From: Poindextera sp036494815
GTDB taxonomy: Bacteria; Pseudomonadota; Alphaproteobacteria; Caulobacterales; Caulobacteraceae
Direction of reading: 5' to 3'
Length of the DNA stretch: 64,000 bases
NCBI GenBank assembly: GCA_036494815.1
Contig: DASXNV010000063.1
Coordinates: 62,001 to 126,000 of the forward strand
Shown one piece after another: positions 16,252-24,840 of the stretch. The notes beneath the pieces are model-generated. The model saw only the letters and a program-made list of their open reading frames with translations. It had not been told where the DNA came from and made no database searches. How positions within the stretch are numbered: position 1 is the stretch's first letter; each line of letters opens with the position of its first letter. A program made the position numbers and the translations under genes.

Positions 16252-16824
16252 TCAGCAGGCCTCCCAGGCCCGTCGCAACAGCGCCTCGGTGCGCGAATCC
16301 ACCTCGCTAGGCGCCGTCAACAGCAGATTGGCGGCCAAACGCTCCGACCACGACTCACTTTTACCGCGCGCGGTCAGCCGCGGGTCGGACTCGGGCGGAA
16401 CCGCCAGGCCCAGCAACACCCCAGCCTTGACTGGTTTCAGGGCGCAAAACTGCACCTGGCGCGAAAAGGCGGTGTAGCTCTTTCGCGGCCCCATCACCGT
16501 TTCGGGCAAGGCCATTGCCGCCGCCCGTACCGCCTCGAAAACCACGCGCGCTTGCGGGTCAGCCCAAAGGGCGTCGACGAGAGCTTGGGGCTGGTCCCAC
16601 CCCATGCCACCATCGAAGGCTTCGCCGAGCACCTGCGACGCCCGGTTCTGAGCCAGGCCGTGGACATCCTTGAACCATTTCAGCCGGGCGCGGTGCGCCG
16701 TCTCCGGGCAGGCCCGGGCGATTTCCACCCATTGCGCCATGGACTTGCCAGTATCGCGCTCCAGGCCGGCGCGGACCGAGGCGAACCATTTTTGCTGGCG
16801 TTCGGTAAGGTGGGGCTCGGTCAT
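16252..16824 (-). CDS. DUF4287 domain-containing protein
   Basis: A 190-residue cytoplasmic protein. The N-terminal DUF4287 part spans about residues 8-70 (WFASVRAGLERDTGKSMAQWVEIARACPE then KWFKDVHGLAQNRASQVL). The C-terminal half resembles the DUF5655/YdhG-like module (RKSYTAFSRQVQFCALKPVKAGVLLGLAV). Proteins with this layout are widespread in bacteria without an established role. It is divergent from the HIT gene with 66 bp between the starts. Confidence 0.8.
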   Translation of the reverse strand: MTEPHLTERQQKWFASVRAGLERDTGKSMAQWVEIARACPETAHRARLKWFKDVHGLAQNRASQVLGEAFDGGMGWDQPQALVDALWADPQARVVFEAVRAAAMALPETVMGPRKSYTAFSRQVQFCALKPVKAGVLLGLAVPPESDPRLTARGKSESWSERLAANLLLTAPSEVDSRTEALLRRAWEAC

Positions 16825-16890
16825 GTTTCGCCGCCTGCCGCGCTTTGCTAGGACGGTTCAACCTAACCCAACGGCCAAAGGATCGCGACC

Positions 16891-17328
16891 ATGAGCCTCG
16901 ACGGCGCCTATGACGACGGCAATATCTTCGCCAGGATCCTGCGCGGCGAGATCCCCAGCGCCCGGGTCTATGAGGACGACCACGTCCTGGCCCTGATGGA
17001 CGTCTTTCCACAGGCCCACGGCCATACCCTGGTGATCTCCAAGGAGAGCCGGGCGCGCAACCTACTCGACATCGAACCTGAGCCGCTGAACCGTATGATC
17101 CTGTGCGTCCAGCAGGTCACTCGTGCGGTCAAGGCGGCGCTGAAGCCTGATGGAATCCTGGTCAGCCAGTTCAACGGCGCCCCCGCCGGCCAAACCATTT
17201 TTCACCTGCACTTCCACATCATCCCGCGCTGGGAGGGCCAGGCGCTAGGCCGACACGGTGGTGGGCAGATGGCTGACAGCGCCGAACTGGCGGCTCTGGC
17301 CAGACAGATCGCCGCTGAAATTCGCTAA
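16891..17328 (+). CDS. HIT-family nucleotide hydrolase
   Basis: A 145-residue protein with the histidine triad HLHFHI (HxHxH) near residues 108-113, preceded by NGAPAGQTIFHLH. This is the active site of HINT-type purine-nucleotide phosphoramidases and dinucleotide hydrolases. The N-terminal NIFARILRGEIPSARVYEDD is typical of bacterial HINT proteins. Length is slightly longer than the usual 110-140. It ends 8 bp before a bidirectional terminator. Confidence 0.92.
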   Translation: MSLDGAYDDGNIFARILRGEIPSARVYEDDHVLALMDVFPQAHGHTLVISKESRARNLLDIEPEPLNRMILCVQQVTRAVKAALKPDGILVSQFNGAPAGQTIFHLHFHIIPRWEGQALGRHGGGQMADSAELAALARQIAAEIR

Positions 17329-17336
17329 GCTAAAAA

Positions 17337-17366
17337 AGAAGGGCGGCTCGTGAAAGCCGCCCTTCT
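17337..17366 (-). terminator. Terminator shared by clpA and the HIT gene
   Basis: A 12-bp perfect stem (17337-17348 with 17355-17366) with a 6-base loop lies between convergent genes. On the minus strand it is followed by six T residues, so it is a strong intrinsic terminator for clpA. On the plus strand the tail is weaker (CTCTAGG), giving at best partial termination for the HIT gene. Confidence 0.85.
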
Positions 17367-17390
17367 CTAGGCTTTACGCCGAGACAGGTT

Positions 17391-19706
17391 TTAGTCGGCG
17401 ACCAGGGCCGGTTCCGCTTCGCCAGCGCCGGCAGGTTGACCGCCCGCGGCTTCCACATCGAAGGCCAGCTTGCCGTCCCTGAGCGACACCCGGACGTGGC
17501 CGCCGCGCACCAGCTTGCCGAACAGGATCTCATCGGCCAGGGGCTTTTTGATATTCTCCTGGATCACCCGGGCGAGAGGTCGGGCGCCGTAGAGCTCGTC
17601 GAAGCCGTTCTTGGCCAGCCAGTCGGCCGCGTCGTCGTCGAGGGCGACGGTGACATGACGATCGGCCAGTTGCGCCTCCAGCTGCAGCACGAATTTGTGC
17701 ACCACCTGGCGGATGATCTCCGGGGTCAGCGACTTGAAGGCGACGATGGCGTCGAGCCGGTTACGGAATTCCGGCGTGAACACCCGCTTGATGGCGGCCT
17801 CGTCCTCACCCTCGTTGCGGCCACGGCCGAAGCCGATCGAGTTGCGCTGGGAGTCGGCGGCCCCCGCATTGGTGGTCATGATCAGGATCACATTGCGGAA
17901 ATCGACCTTCTTGCCCACCGCATCGGTCAGCGAGCCATGGTCCATGACCTGCAGCAGGATATTGTAGACATCCTGGTGAGCCTTCTCAATTTCGTCCAGC
18001 AGCACCACCGCATGGGGATGCTGATCGACGGCGTCGGTGAGCAGGCCGCCCTGGTCGTGGCCCACATAGCCCGGAGGCGCCCCGATCAGCCGACTGACCG
18101 TATGCCGCTCCATATATTCCGACATGTCGAAGCGCAGCAGCTCGATGCCGAGGGTGTCGGCCAGCTGACGAGCCGTCTCGGTCTTGCCGGTGCCGGTGGG
18201 GCCGGAGAACAGATAGCTGCCGATGGGTTTTTGCGGGTCGCGCAGGCCGGCCCGGGCCATCTTCATGGCCGCGGACAGCTGGTGGATCGCATCGTCCTGG
18301 CCATAGACCGCCCGACGCAGATCGTCCTCGAGCTGCTTGAGCGCCTCGGTGTCGGACTTGGAGACCGATTTCGGCGGAATACGCGCGATCTTGGCCACCA
18401 CCGATTCGATCTCTTTGACGCCGATGGTCTTCTTGCGGCGCGATTCCGGCAGCAGCATCTGGGAGGCGCCCGCCTCGTCGATGATGTCGATGGCCTTGTC
18501 CGGCAGCTTGCGGTCGGTGATGTAGCGGGCCGACAGGTCCACCGCCGCCTTGAGGGCATCGTTGGTGTAGCGCAGCTTGTGGAACTCCTCGTAATAGGTT
18601 TTCAGGCCCTTGAGGATCTTCAGGGTGTCGTCGATGGTCGGCTCGTTGACATCGATCTTCTGGAACCGGCGCACCAGGGCGCGGTCCTTTTCGAAGTGCT
18701 GGCGGAACTCCTTGTAGGTGGTGGAGCCCATGCAGCGCAGGGTGCCCGACGCGAGCGCCGGCTTAAGCAGGTTGGAAGCGTCCATGGCCCCGCCGCTGGT
18801 GGCGCCGGCGCCGATCACCGTATGGATCTCGTCGATGAACAGAATGGCGTTGGGATGGCTCTCCAACTCCTTGACCACCTGCTTGACGCGTTCCTCGAAG
18901 TCGCCCCGATAACGGGTGCCGGCCAGCAGCGAGCCCATGTCCAGCGAGAAGATGGTCGCGCCTTCCAGGACCTCGGGCACCTGGTGGTTGACGATCTTGC
19001 GCGCTAAGCCTTCGGCGATGGCGGTCTTGCCGACGCCGGGGTCACCCACCAGCAGGGGATTGTTCTTGGTCCGCCGGCACAGGATCTGGATACAGCGCTC
19101 GACTTCGCTGGCGCGGCCGATCAAGGGATCGACCTTACCCTGCCGGGCCTTGTCATTCAGGTTGACGCAATAGGCTTCCAGCGCCTCGCCGCCGGTCTTT
19201 ACCGGAGGTTTTTCGTCCTCGGTGGTGTCCGACGAGCCTTTGACCGGCCGGGCTTCGGAAGCGCCGGCCTTCTTGGCGATGCCATGAGCGATGAAGTTGA
19301 CCGCGTCGTAGCGGGTCATTTCCTGCTCCTGCAGGAAATAGGCGGCATGGCTCTCGCGCTCGGAGAAGATGGCCACCAGCACATTGGCGCCGGTGACATC
19401 GTCGCGGGCCGAGGACTGCACATGGATCACCGCGCGCTGCATCACGCGCTGGAACCCCGCCGTCGGCTTGGCGTCCTCACCGTCATCAACCACCAGCGAA
19501 CTGAGCTCGGTGTCGAGATAATTGATTAAACTCTTCTTCAGCGCCGCCATGTCCACGTCGCAGGCGCTCATGACAGCCGAGGCGTCCGTGTCGTCGATCA
19601 GGGCCAGAAGCAGGTGCTCGAGCGTGGCGTACTCGTGTTTGCGCTGATTGGCGTAGGCCACCGCGCGGTGAATGGACTCTTCGAGATTGCGTGAAAATGA
19701 CGGCAA
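17391..19706 (-). CDS. clpA: ATP-dependent Clp protease ATP-binding subunit ClpA
   Basis: A 771-residue AAA+ unfoldase that feeds proteins to ClpP. The N-domain with two Clp repeats occupies about 1-145. The first AAA module has Walker A GDPGVGKT at 221-228, and the second has GPTGTGKTET around residue 500. The ClpP-docking loop (SIGFGRG) is present. The acidic linker between N-domain and D1 (EARPVKGSSDTTEDEKPP) is normal for the family. It lies 10 bp downstream of clpS on the same strand, so adaptor and unfoldase are co-expressed. Confidence 0.97.
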   Translation of the reverse strand: MPSFSRNLEESIHRAVAYANQRKHEYATLEHLLLALIDDTDASAVMSACDVDMAALKKSLINYLDTELSSLVVDDGEDAKPTAGFQRVMQRAVIHVQSSARDDVTGANVLVAIFSERESHAAYFLQEQEMTRYDAVNFIAHGIAKKAGASEARPVKGSSDTTEDEKPPVKTGGEALEAYCVNLNDKARQGKVDPLIGRASEVERCIQILCRRTKNNPLLVGDPGVGKTAIAEGLARKIVNHQVPEVLEGATIFSLDMGSLLAGTRYRGDFEERVKQVVKELESHPNAILFIDEIHTVIGAGATSGGAMDASNLLKPALASGTLRCMGSTTYKEFRQHFEKDRALVRRFQKIDVNEPTIDDTLKILKGLKTYYEEFHKLRYTNDALKAAVDLSARYITDRKLPDKAIDIIDEAGASQMLLPESRRKKTIGVKEIESVVAKIARIPPKSVSKSDTEALKQLEDDLRRAVYGQDDAIHQLSAAMKMARAGLRDPQKPIGSYLFSGPTGTGKTETARQLADTLGIELLRFDMSEYMERHTVSRLIGAPPGYVGHDQGGLLTDAVDQHPHAVVLLDEIEKAHQDVYNILLQVMDHGSLTDAVGKKVDFRNVILIMTTNAGAADSQRNSIGFGRGRNEGEDEAAIKRVFTPEFRNRLDAIVAFKSLTPEIIRQVVHKFVLQLEAQLADRHVTVALDDDAADWLAKNGFDELYGARPLARVIQENIKKPLADEILFGKLVRGGHVRVSLRDGKLAFDVEAAGGQPAGAGEAEPALVAD

Positions 19707-19716
19707 GGGTGGCCTC

Positions 19717-20046
19717 TCAGTCCTTTTCCATGGTGCATTGCAGCGGGTGCTGATGACGTCGTGCAGTATCGATTACCTGTGCGACCTTGGTTTCGGCCAC
19801 TTCATAGGTAAAGACCCCGCACACGCCCACGCCGTGCTGATGCACGTGAAGCATTATCCTGGTCGCATCCTCACGCGATTTGTTAAAAAATCTCTCAAGA
19901 ACGTAAACCACGAATTCCATCGGTGTGTAGTCGTCGTTCAAGATCAGTACACGATACAGCGAGGGCTTCTGCGTCTTTGCCTTGGTCTGGGTGACGATTC
20001 CGACGCCGGCCCCATTTCCCTGATCACCTTGCTTTCGCTCGGCCAT
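19717..20046 (-). CDS. clpS: ClpS N-end-rule adaptor
   Basis: A 109-residue adaptor that binds N-degron substrates and hands them to ClpA. The core motifs LYRVLILNDDYTPMEFVVYVLE and the substrate-pocket MLHVHQHGVGVCG are intact, as is the C-terminal ARRHQHPLQC. ATG 20046 is chosen because GGAGAGAGA precedes it and MAERKQG matches what I recall of Caulobacter ClpS. A frame 28 codons longer upstream is open but has no ribosome-binding site. Confidence 0.96.
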   Translation of the reverse strand: MAERKQGDQGNGAGVGIVTQTKAKTQKPSLYRVLILNDDYTPMEFVVYVLERFFNKSREDATRIMLHVHQHGVGVCGVFTYEVAETKVAQVIDTARRHQHPLQCTMEKD

Positions 20047-20164
20047 CAAAAATTCTCTCTCCAACGGCGCTGGGTGAAGCACGCTCATAGGGATTAGATA
20101 TGGAAACCAATCCGGTTTGAAAGGGTTCAATTCGTCGCCGGGGCGATTCAGTCGCAGGTCGTGT

Positions 20165-21253
20165 CTAAATGACCGTGTTTACGGCGTTTTCGCTCAACCA
20201 GGAGACCTGTGCGCCATGCGGGTGAACCCGCGCGAGCAGTATTTCCCGCTTTTCCGGCCATAGGCTGAGTCGGATTTCCATGGCGCCGGCTGGATTTGCC
20301 GGATCCGGCTCCATCCGCAACCAAGCGAAAGGCGAATCGGTCCGCGCCGCCTCCCCGCCGCGCTCGATGGCTGCCCTGATGCGCTCTCGCGTTGCTTTCG
20401 GCAGATACTGCCAGACCACGGAATGAAACAGGACAGTGGCGACGCCGATCTGAGGCCGCGCCGTGGCTTCCACCCATTCGGCCGCGTCTGCGGCCACAAG
20501 GTTGGGCGGATAGCGGCGCGCCAGGGCGATGGCGGCGCGCAACCGAGCCAGCCGATCGCCCTGATCGGGCCACACATAGGCTTGCAGGCGCAGGGCCTGG
20601 TCGACGTCACCCGTGTCGATCGGACGCAGGTCGCAGCCGCCGCGTTCGGCGACCACGGCCGCCACCAAGGGCGGTGGAGAGCCGCTCCAGGCCGTATCGA
20701 TGATCACATCCGACTCGCCATCGCCCCACTCCGCCTCGCTGAACCGGTAGCGATACCGATCCCAGTTCTGGTTCAGGCCGGCGCTGGCGCCGATCTCCAG
20801 GCAGCGCAGAGGCAAACCCGTCAATTGCGCCAGGGTCAGGAAGCCACCCACCAGGCAGATCGAGCGCCGCACTTCGTTGGTCTGTGGCGGCGACAGGGCG
20901 AAACGAGCCAGGGCCTCGCGATGGGCCTGACCAACCCGGCGCACACAGCCCGCCAGTTGGTCGCCCGCCGGCTCCGCGGTCTGGGCGGGATAGAGCGCCG
21001 TCAATTCTGGCGCCGCGCCGCTCAGCGCCAGATAATGCAAGCCGCCCAGGAAGCGCAGCGGCGCCGCGTCATTGAGTGCGGCGGTGAAGGTCACGCCGTC
21101 CCAGGCCTCGGCCAACTCGGCGAACACCCCTCGGGCGGCGATGTCTTCGGAGAGAATCGCCAGCACGCGCCCTGAGAAGGGTGACCCCATGTGGTCACAG
21201 GCGCCCTTTTGAAAGGCGAAGGCCTGAAGAAGACCGGTGAAATCTGGGTTCAT
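20165..21253 (-). CDS. DUF2332 family protein
   Basis: A 362-residue soluble protein of the DUF2332 family. It shows LRCLEIGASAGLNQNWDRYRYRF (a Rossmann methyltransferase-like nucleotide loop), IDLRPID-like CDLRPIDTGD, LRLQAYVWPDQGDRLARLRAAIALA and VLFHSVVWQYLP. These features suggest a SAM-dependent methyltransferase fold, but no activity is established. It is transcribed alone ahead of clpS, with 118 bp between its stop and the clpS start region. Confidence 0.85.
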   Translation of the reverse strand: MNPDFTGLLQAFAFQKGACDHMGSPFSGRVLAILSEDIAARGVFAELAEAWDGVTFTAALNDAAPLRFLGGLHYLALSGAAPELTALYPAQTAEPAGDQLAGCVRRVGQAHREALARFALSPPQTNEVRRSICLVGGFLTLAQLTGLPLRCLEIGASAGLNQNWDRYRYRFSEAEWGDGESDVIIDTAWSGSPPPLVAAVVAERGGCDLRPIDTGDVDQALRLQAYVWPDQGDRLARLRAAIALARRYPPNLVAADAAEWVEATARPQIGVATVLFHSVVWQYLPKATRERIRAAIERGGEAARTDSPFAWLRMEPDPANPAGAMEIRLSLWPEKREILLARVHPHGAQVSWLSENAVNTVI

Positions 21254-21340
21254 GGGGCCAGATTAATCCCTGGCGGCGATCAATAAATCTTGATTGGGCG
21301 CGTCAACGACTCTGCCTGCACTCGCCCTAAACGAGAAAAA

Positions 21341-21362
21341 GCCTGGGGCGCGAGCCCCAGGC
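21341..21362 (-). terminator. Terminator of the phasin gene
   Basis: GCCTGGGGC (21341-21349) pairs perfectly with GCCCCAGGC (21354-21362) across a GCGA tetraloop. On the minus strand it is followed by TTTTTCTC. It lies 42 bp beyond the phasin stop, a classic intrinsic terminator. Confidence 0.88.
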
Positions 21363-21404
21363 CTCAGCTCTATTCCGTCGCGGCCCCGAGGGGCCGGCGT
21401 TCAC

Positions 21405-21842
21405 TCAGCGAGCGGCTTGGAACTTTTCAACGGCCGCGGTGACGCGGGCGTTAAGTGGCGTCAGGCTTTCTTTGACCGACGCGGCGACGGTTTCCGACGC
21501 CTTGTTCAGTTCCGCCAGATAGGTCTCGAGCGCCGACTTGGCCCAGCTGGTTTGCAGCTCGACGGCTTCCTGCACGCTGCGCGCGCTGGTCAGCGAGCGG
21601 GCGGCGGCGACGTTGGTCTCGAGGGCCTTCTTCGAGAAGGCGATCGCTTGTGAACCAAGGGTTTCCGCGCCTTTGGTGGCGGCGGTGGTCGAGGCGACCA
21701 GGGCTTCAAGGTTCTGCTTGGACTGGGCGTTCAGGTCGTTCATGGCGGTCAGGGACTTTTCGACCGCGTCCTTGAAAGCTTGGCTGCTGGCGGCGGTGTA
21801 CTTTTCCGCCGTGGTCTTGAGGGTCTCGGCGCCGGTGGCCAT
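21405..21842 (-). CDS. phaP: Phasin family protein (polyhydroxyalkanoate granule coat)
   Basis: A 145-residue, Ala-rich, almost entirely helical protein with the phasin pattern: AFKDAVEKSLTAMNDLNAQSKQNLEALVAS, then ETNVAAARSLTSARSVQEAVELQTSWAK. Phasins coat PHA granules and control their size. The gene has its own promoter with an upstream palindrome and its own terminator. The symbol rests on family resemblance; some alphaproteobacterial phasin-like proteins are not granule bound. Confidence 0.88.
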   Translation of the reverse strand: MATGAETLKTTAEKYTAASSQAFKDAVEKSLTAMNDLNAQSKQNLEALVASTTAATKGAETLGSQAIAFSKKALETNVAAARSLTSARSVQEAVELQTSWAKSALETYLAELNKASETVAASVKESLTPLNARVTAAVEKFQAAR

Positions 21843-21894
21843 ATCGAAATCTCCTGTCGGACGACATTGGGTAGGGGGATGTCCGCGAGACGGT

Positions 21895-21944
21895 TATATG
21901 CCCTTTATATTGCGGCGCGTCAATTATTTTTGTGCACTGCACAA
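21895..21944 (-). promoter_or_regulatory. Phasin promoter with upstream palindrome
   Basis: On the minus strand TTGACG (21923-21918) is followed after 17 bp by ATATAA (21900-21895). Six bases upstream of the -35 lies TTGTGCA-C-TGCACAA (21930-21944), a 7-bp perfect inverted repeat around one base. TGC-rich palindromes at phasin promoters are the known style of site for the PHA-sensing repressor PhaR; assignment here is inferred. Confidence 0.6.
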
Positions 21945-22030
21945 TCGCCTTTCACGCGAGCCATTCAGGCGCTCAATAATCTGTGTGCGGCGTCTGGTCC
22001 TAGGCGGTTGTTTACCACCGGGAAAGCAAG

Positions 22031-22045
22031 TTAGAGGCATGTTAA
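22031..22045 (+). promoter_or_regulatory. CtrA-like box upstream of D,D-carboxypeptidase gene
   Basis: TTAG (22031-22034), seven bases, TTAA (22042-22045) matches the Caulobacter CtrA consensus TTAA-N7-TTAA at seven of eight positions. It lies 49 bp before the start codon at 22095, a promoter-proximal position. Confidence 0.4.
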
Positions 22046-22094
22046 GCATATCAAATGGCGACGGTCGGTCGCCGGTCATGGACGAGCCCCGCGT

Positions 22095-23435
22095 ATGTAT
22101 CAGCCCGCCCGCCGCCTGTTCGCCGCCTTCGGCCTAGGCCTGACAGTCCTCTCGGGCGCGACCGCCCTGCCCGCCAGCGTGGCTCAAGCCGCGCCATGGG
22201 CCACCACCGACGCGAAATATGCGGCCATCGTTATGGACGCCAGCAACGGCGAGGTGCTCTACGCCAAGAACGCCGACAGCCAGCGCTACCCGGCCTCGAT
22301 CACCAAGATCATGACCCTCTACCTGGCCTTCGAAGCGCTCTCGACCGGCCGGCTGAAGCTGGACGACCAGGTGCCTGTTTCAGCCCATGCCGCCAGCATG
22401 GCCCCCAGCAAGCTTGGCGTGCGCCCTGGCCAATCGGTCACCGTGGATGAGGCCATGCGCGCGATCGCCGTGAAGTCGGCCAATGACATGGCTGTGGCCC
22501 TGGCCGAAAGGATTGGCGGCAGCGAAGCCAAGTTCACCGCCTTGATGACCCTGAGGGCTCAGGAACTGGGCATGACCAACACCCGCTATGTGAACGCCTG
22601 TGGCCTGCCCGACGCGCGCCAGGTCACCACCGCCCGCGACATCGCCATCCTGTCCCGCTCGGTGATGCGCGACTATCCCCAATACTATGGCTATTTCAGC
22701 GTCAAATCGTTCACCTTCCACGGCCAGACCATGACCAACCACAATGGCCTGCTGGACAAAATGCCCGGCGTGGACGGCCTCAAGACCGGCTTCATCAACG
22801 CCTCAGGCTTCAACCTGTCCGCCTCGGCGGTGCGTGAGAACCACCGGCTGATCACTGTGGTCATGGGTGGCAACACATCCTCTGGCCGCGACCATCATGT
22901 GGAAGACCTTCTCGACATCGGCTTTTCGGTCATGCACCGCCGCGCCGCCGGAGAAAAATTCGCCGCTCAGACCGCGTTTGAACCGGGCGCCGCGCCGCCC
23001 GTGCAGCTCGCCGAACAGTCCGGCGCCAAAATCTCATTGAGCGACACGGAGGTCGCCAGCCTGCGCGCCGCGGCCAATCCCGTGCGCAAGCCGGACGCCC
23101 AGGTCGCTTCGGCCACCGTCTCCGCTCAACCCGCGGCGCGCCTGATCCGGGTCAAGACCGAGGATGACAATGGTCGCCACGGGCGCAAGGCCAGGGGCGA
23201 TTGGCGGGTTCAAGTGGGATCCTACAGGCTGAAGAGCCAGGCCAATGCGCAATTGGCTTCGATTACCAGGCGCTATGGCGAGACCGTCGAAGGCGCCCGC
23301 GGCGCGGTCGACGAAGCCGGCCGTCGCAGCTTCAACGTCCGCTTCACGGGCTTCTCCGCCGCCTCGGCCAAGGACGCCTGCCATCTGATGAGGGCCCACG
23401 GCCAAGCCTGCGTGACCCTGCCGCCGGAAAGCTGA
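22095..23435 (+). CDS. D-alanyl-D-alanine carboxypeptidase (S11) with C-terminal SPOR domain
   Basis: A 446-residue periplasmic penicillin-binding protein that trims the terminal D-Ala of peptidoglycan stem peptides. The signal peptide covers about residues 1-32 (ASVAQA). Active-site motifs are SITK (68-71), SAN (128-130) and KTG (230-232). After a low-complexity linker, a SPOR domain (about 365-446: WRVQVGSYRLKSQANAQL) should bind denuded glycan at the septum and localise the enzyme there. A CtrA-like box upstream fits cell-cycle control of a division-associated enzyme. Confidence 0.94.
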   Translation: MYQPARRLFAAFGLGLTVLSGATALPASVAQAAPWATTDAKYAAIVMDASNGEVLYAKNADSQRYPASITKIMTLYLAFEALSTGRLKLDDQVPVSAHAASMAPSKLGVRPGQSVTVDEAMRAIAVKSANDMAVALAERIGGSEAKFTALMTLRAQELGMTNTRYVNACGLPDARQVTTARDIAILSRSVMRDYPQYYGYFSVKSFTFHGQTMTNHNGLLDKMPGVDGLKTGFINASGFNLSASAVRENHRLITVVMGGNTSSGRDHHVEDLLDIGFSVMHRRAAGEKFAAQTAFEPGAAPPVQLAEQSGAKISLSDTEVASLRAAANPVRKPDAQVASATVSAQPAARLIRVKTEDDNGRHGRKARGDWRVQVGSYRLKSQANAQLASITRRYGETVEGARGAVDEAGRRSFNVRFTGFSAASAKDACHLMRAHGQACVTLPPES

Positions 23436-23442
23436 TCCGGAC

Positions 23443-23865
23443 TCACGATCTCAACAGCCTGTCCCGCGCCAGGTTGAGCTGCGCCGCCAGCCCCGGCGCA
23501 CCGCCTTTGTCAGGATGGACGCGCTGGATCAGCCGAGCGTAAGCTGCGCGAATCTCCTTCGGGCCGGCGTCATCCCCAATCCCCAGGATATCGCGGGCCT
23601 GACGCAGGCTCATGACGTCTTCCCCTGTGGATGGTGCGGATGATCGTGGCCAGCGCGCCGCGCCCGTCATGGCCGTGGCGATCACGCTGAGAACGATACC
23701 GATCGCCAATCCGCCCCTCAGGCCCTCAAAACCGGCCACCGCGAACAACCCCACGGCCAGAACGGCGCAGGCCCCGCGCCAGTCGGCGTGCCGGCGCAAG
23801 GCTTTGCGCCCCGTCGCGCTGTAGAGCAGGACGACAACGATCGCCCCAACGATGAGATAGCCCAT
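23443..23865 (-). CDS. Membrane-anchored DnaJ-domain protein
   Basis: A 140-residue protein with two N-terminal membrane segments (GYLIVGAIVVVLLYSATG and about residues 32-68, ACAVLAVGLFAVAGF plus GLAIGIVLSVIATAM). A C-terminal J-domain of about 55 residues contains the HPD motif (VHPDKGG) that stimulates Hsp70. It resembles the Tim14/DjlC-like inner-membrane J-proteins of alphaproteobacteria. It lies 26 bp downstream of mipZ and is probably co-transcribed. The partner is presumably DnaK. Confidence 0.88.
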   Translation of the reverse strand: MGYLIVGAIVVVLLYSATGRKALRRHADWRGACAVLAVGLFAVAGFEGLRGGLAIGIVLSVIATAMTGAARWPRSSAPSTGEDVMSLRQARDILGIGDDAGPKEIRAAYARLIQRVHPDKGGAPGLAAQLNLARDRLLRS

Positions 23866-23891
23866 TCACCCCGCCTTGATCGGCGCTAGCT

Positions 23892-24725
23892 TCAGGAGGC
23901 GGCCAGCTCCAGCTCACCGGCTTCAGCCGACAGGCCCAGTGCCTGGATGATAGCGCGCAGTTCCTGGCGGGCCGCCACGTGGCTCAGCGCCACCGGCACG
24001 GGGCGTACGGTGGGCGACAGATCGGCGGCCGTCAGGCCAAAGGGAAACAGCTCGCGATAGATCACGCGGTCGCGCAGGCCGGGGCCCATGCGGAAACCGA
24101 CCCGCCGGGCCAGGGCGGTCATCCGCTCCTCCACCCGCTTGCGGTTGCGGGCCTCGGTGGTGGCCAGACGATTGCGCAGCACGACCCAGTCGATGGTGGA
24201 GCCGCGCTTGGCCGCCTTGATCTTGCGCGACTCCCACACGGTCTCGGAATAGATGCTGGGGCGTTTCAGATCCAAGGTCACTGGATCGATCACGCCCAGA
24301 AGATCGAAGTCGACGAAACTGTCGTTCATGGGCGTGACGATCATGTCTGCCTGGCCATGGGCCACCCGTGACAGAGCGGTGTCGCCCCCGGGAGTGTCGA
24401 TGACCACGAAGTCGGAGGCGATCATGGCCTCGCTCAAGGCGGCCTCGAACCGCGCCACGCCCTCGGCCGGATCGGCCGCGGCCAGCTTGATCGGATCTTC
24501 GGCCAGGGGATGCTCGGTGGGCAGAGGCAGGGTCACTCCCGCCGATTGCGACCAGGCCCGGCGGTTGGCGAAGAAGTGACCCATGGACTGCTGACGCAGA
24601 TCCAGATCGATGACCGAGACCTTTGACCCGCCATAAAGCAGCGCGGCGACCAGATGAATGGCGATGGTGGACTTGCCCGCCCCGCCCTTCTCGTTGCCGA
24701 TAACGATCACCCGAGCCAGGGACAC
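23892..24725 (-). CDS. mipZ: Division-plane positioning ATPase MipZ
   Basis: A 277-residue ParA/MinD-type ATPase. In Caulobacter MipZ binds ParB at the poles and inhibits FtsZ there, which forces midcell division. The deviant Walker A is VIGNEKGGAGKST (about 8-20). Further hallmarks are VIDLDLRQ, VIDTPGGDTALSR, TPMNDSFVDFD and DWVVLRNRLATTEARNRKR. GTG 24725 is preferred over ATG 24752: GGGAG lies 6 bp upstream, and MSLARVIV aligns with the C. crescentus N-terminus MAETRVIV. It is followed by the J-domain gene. Confidence 0.95.
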   Translation of the reverse strand: MSLARVIVIGNEKGGAGKSTIAIHLVAALLYGGSKVSVIDLDLRQQSMGHFFANRRAWSQSAGVTLPLPTEHPLAEDPIKLAAADPAEGVARFEAALSEAMIASDFVVIDTPGGDTALSRVAHGQADMIVTPMNDSFVDFDLLGVIDPVTLDLKRPSIYSETVWESRKIKAAKRGSTIDWVVLRNRLATTEARNRKRVEERMTALARRVGFRMGPGLRDRVIYRELFPFGLTAADLSPTVRPVPVALSHVAARQELRAIIQALGLSAEAGELELAAS

Positions 24726-24747
24726 ATCGCTCTCCCGCGAAACCGTG

Positions 24748-24762
24748 TTCATAATTCGTTAA
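24748..24762 (-). promoter_or_regulatory. CtrA-like half-degenerate box before mipZ
   Basis: On the minus strand TTAA (24762-24759), seven bases, TGAA (24751-24748) matches TTAA-N7-TTAA at seven of eight positions. It is 22 bp before the mipZ start at 24725. No GANTC methylation site is seen between 24726 and 24840. Confidence 0.3.
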
Positions 24763-24840
24763 CCAGACACTGCGTCGGCCAGATCCGTCAATGCGCGCAG
24801 GGTCGCAAGCTGGGGACGAAGACCCGCGTTCGGCGAGCAT

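Noticed and set aside
17436..19007. 523-codon plus-strand open frame opposite clpA
   Set aside because: Antisense shadow of ClpA with no recognisable domains or ribosome-binding site.
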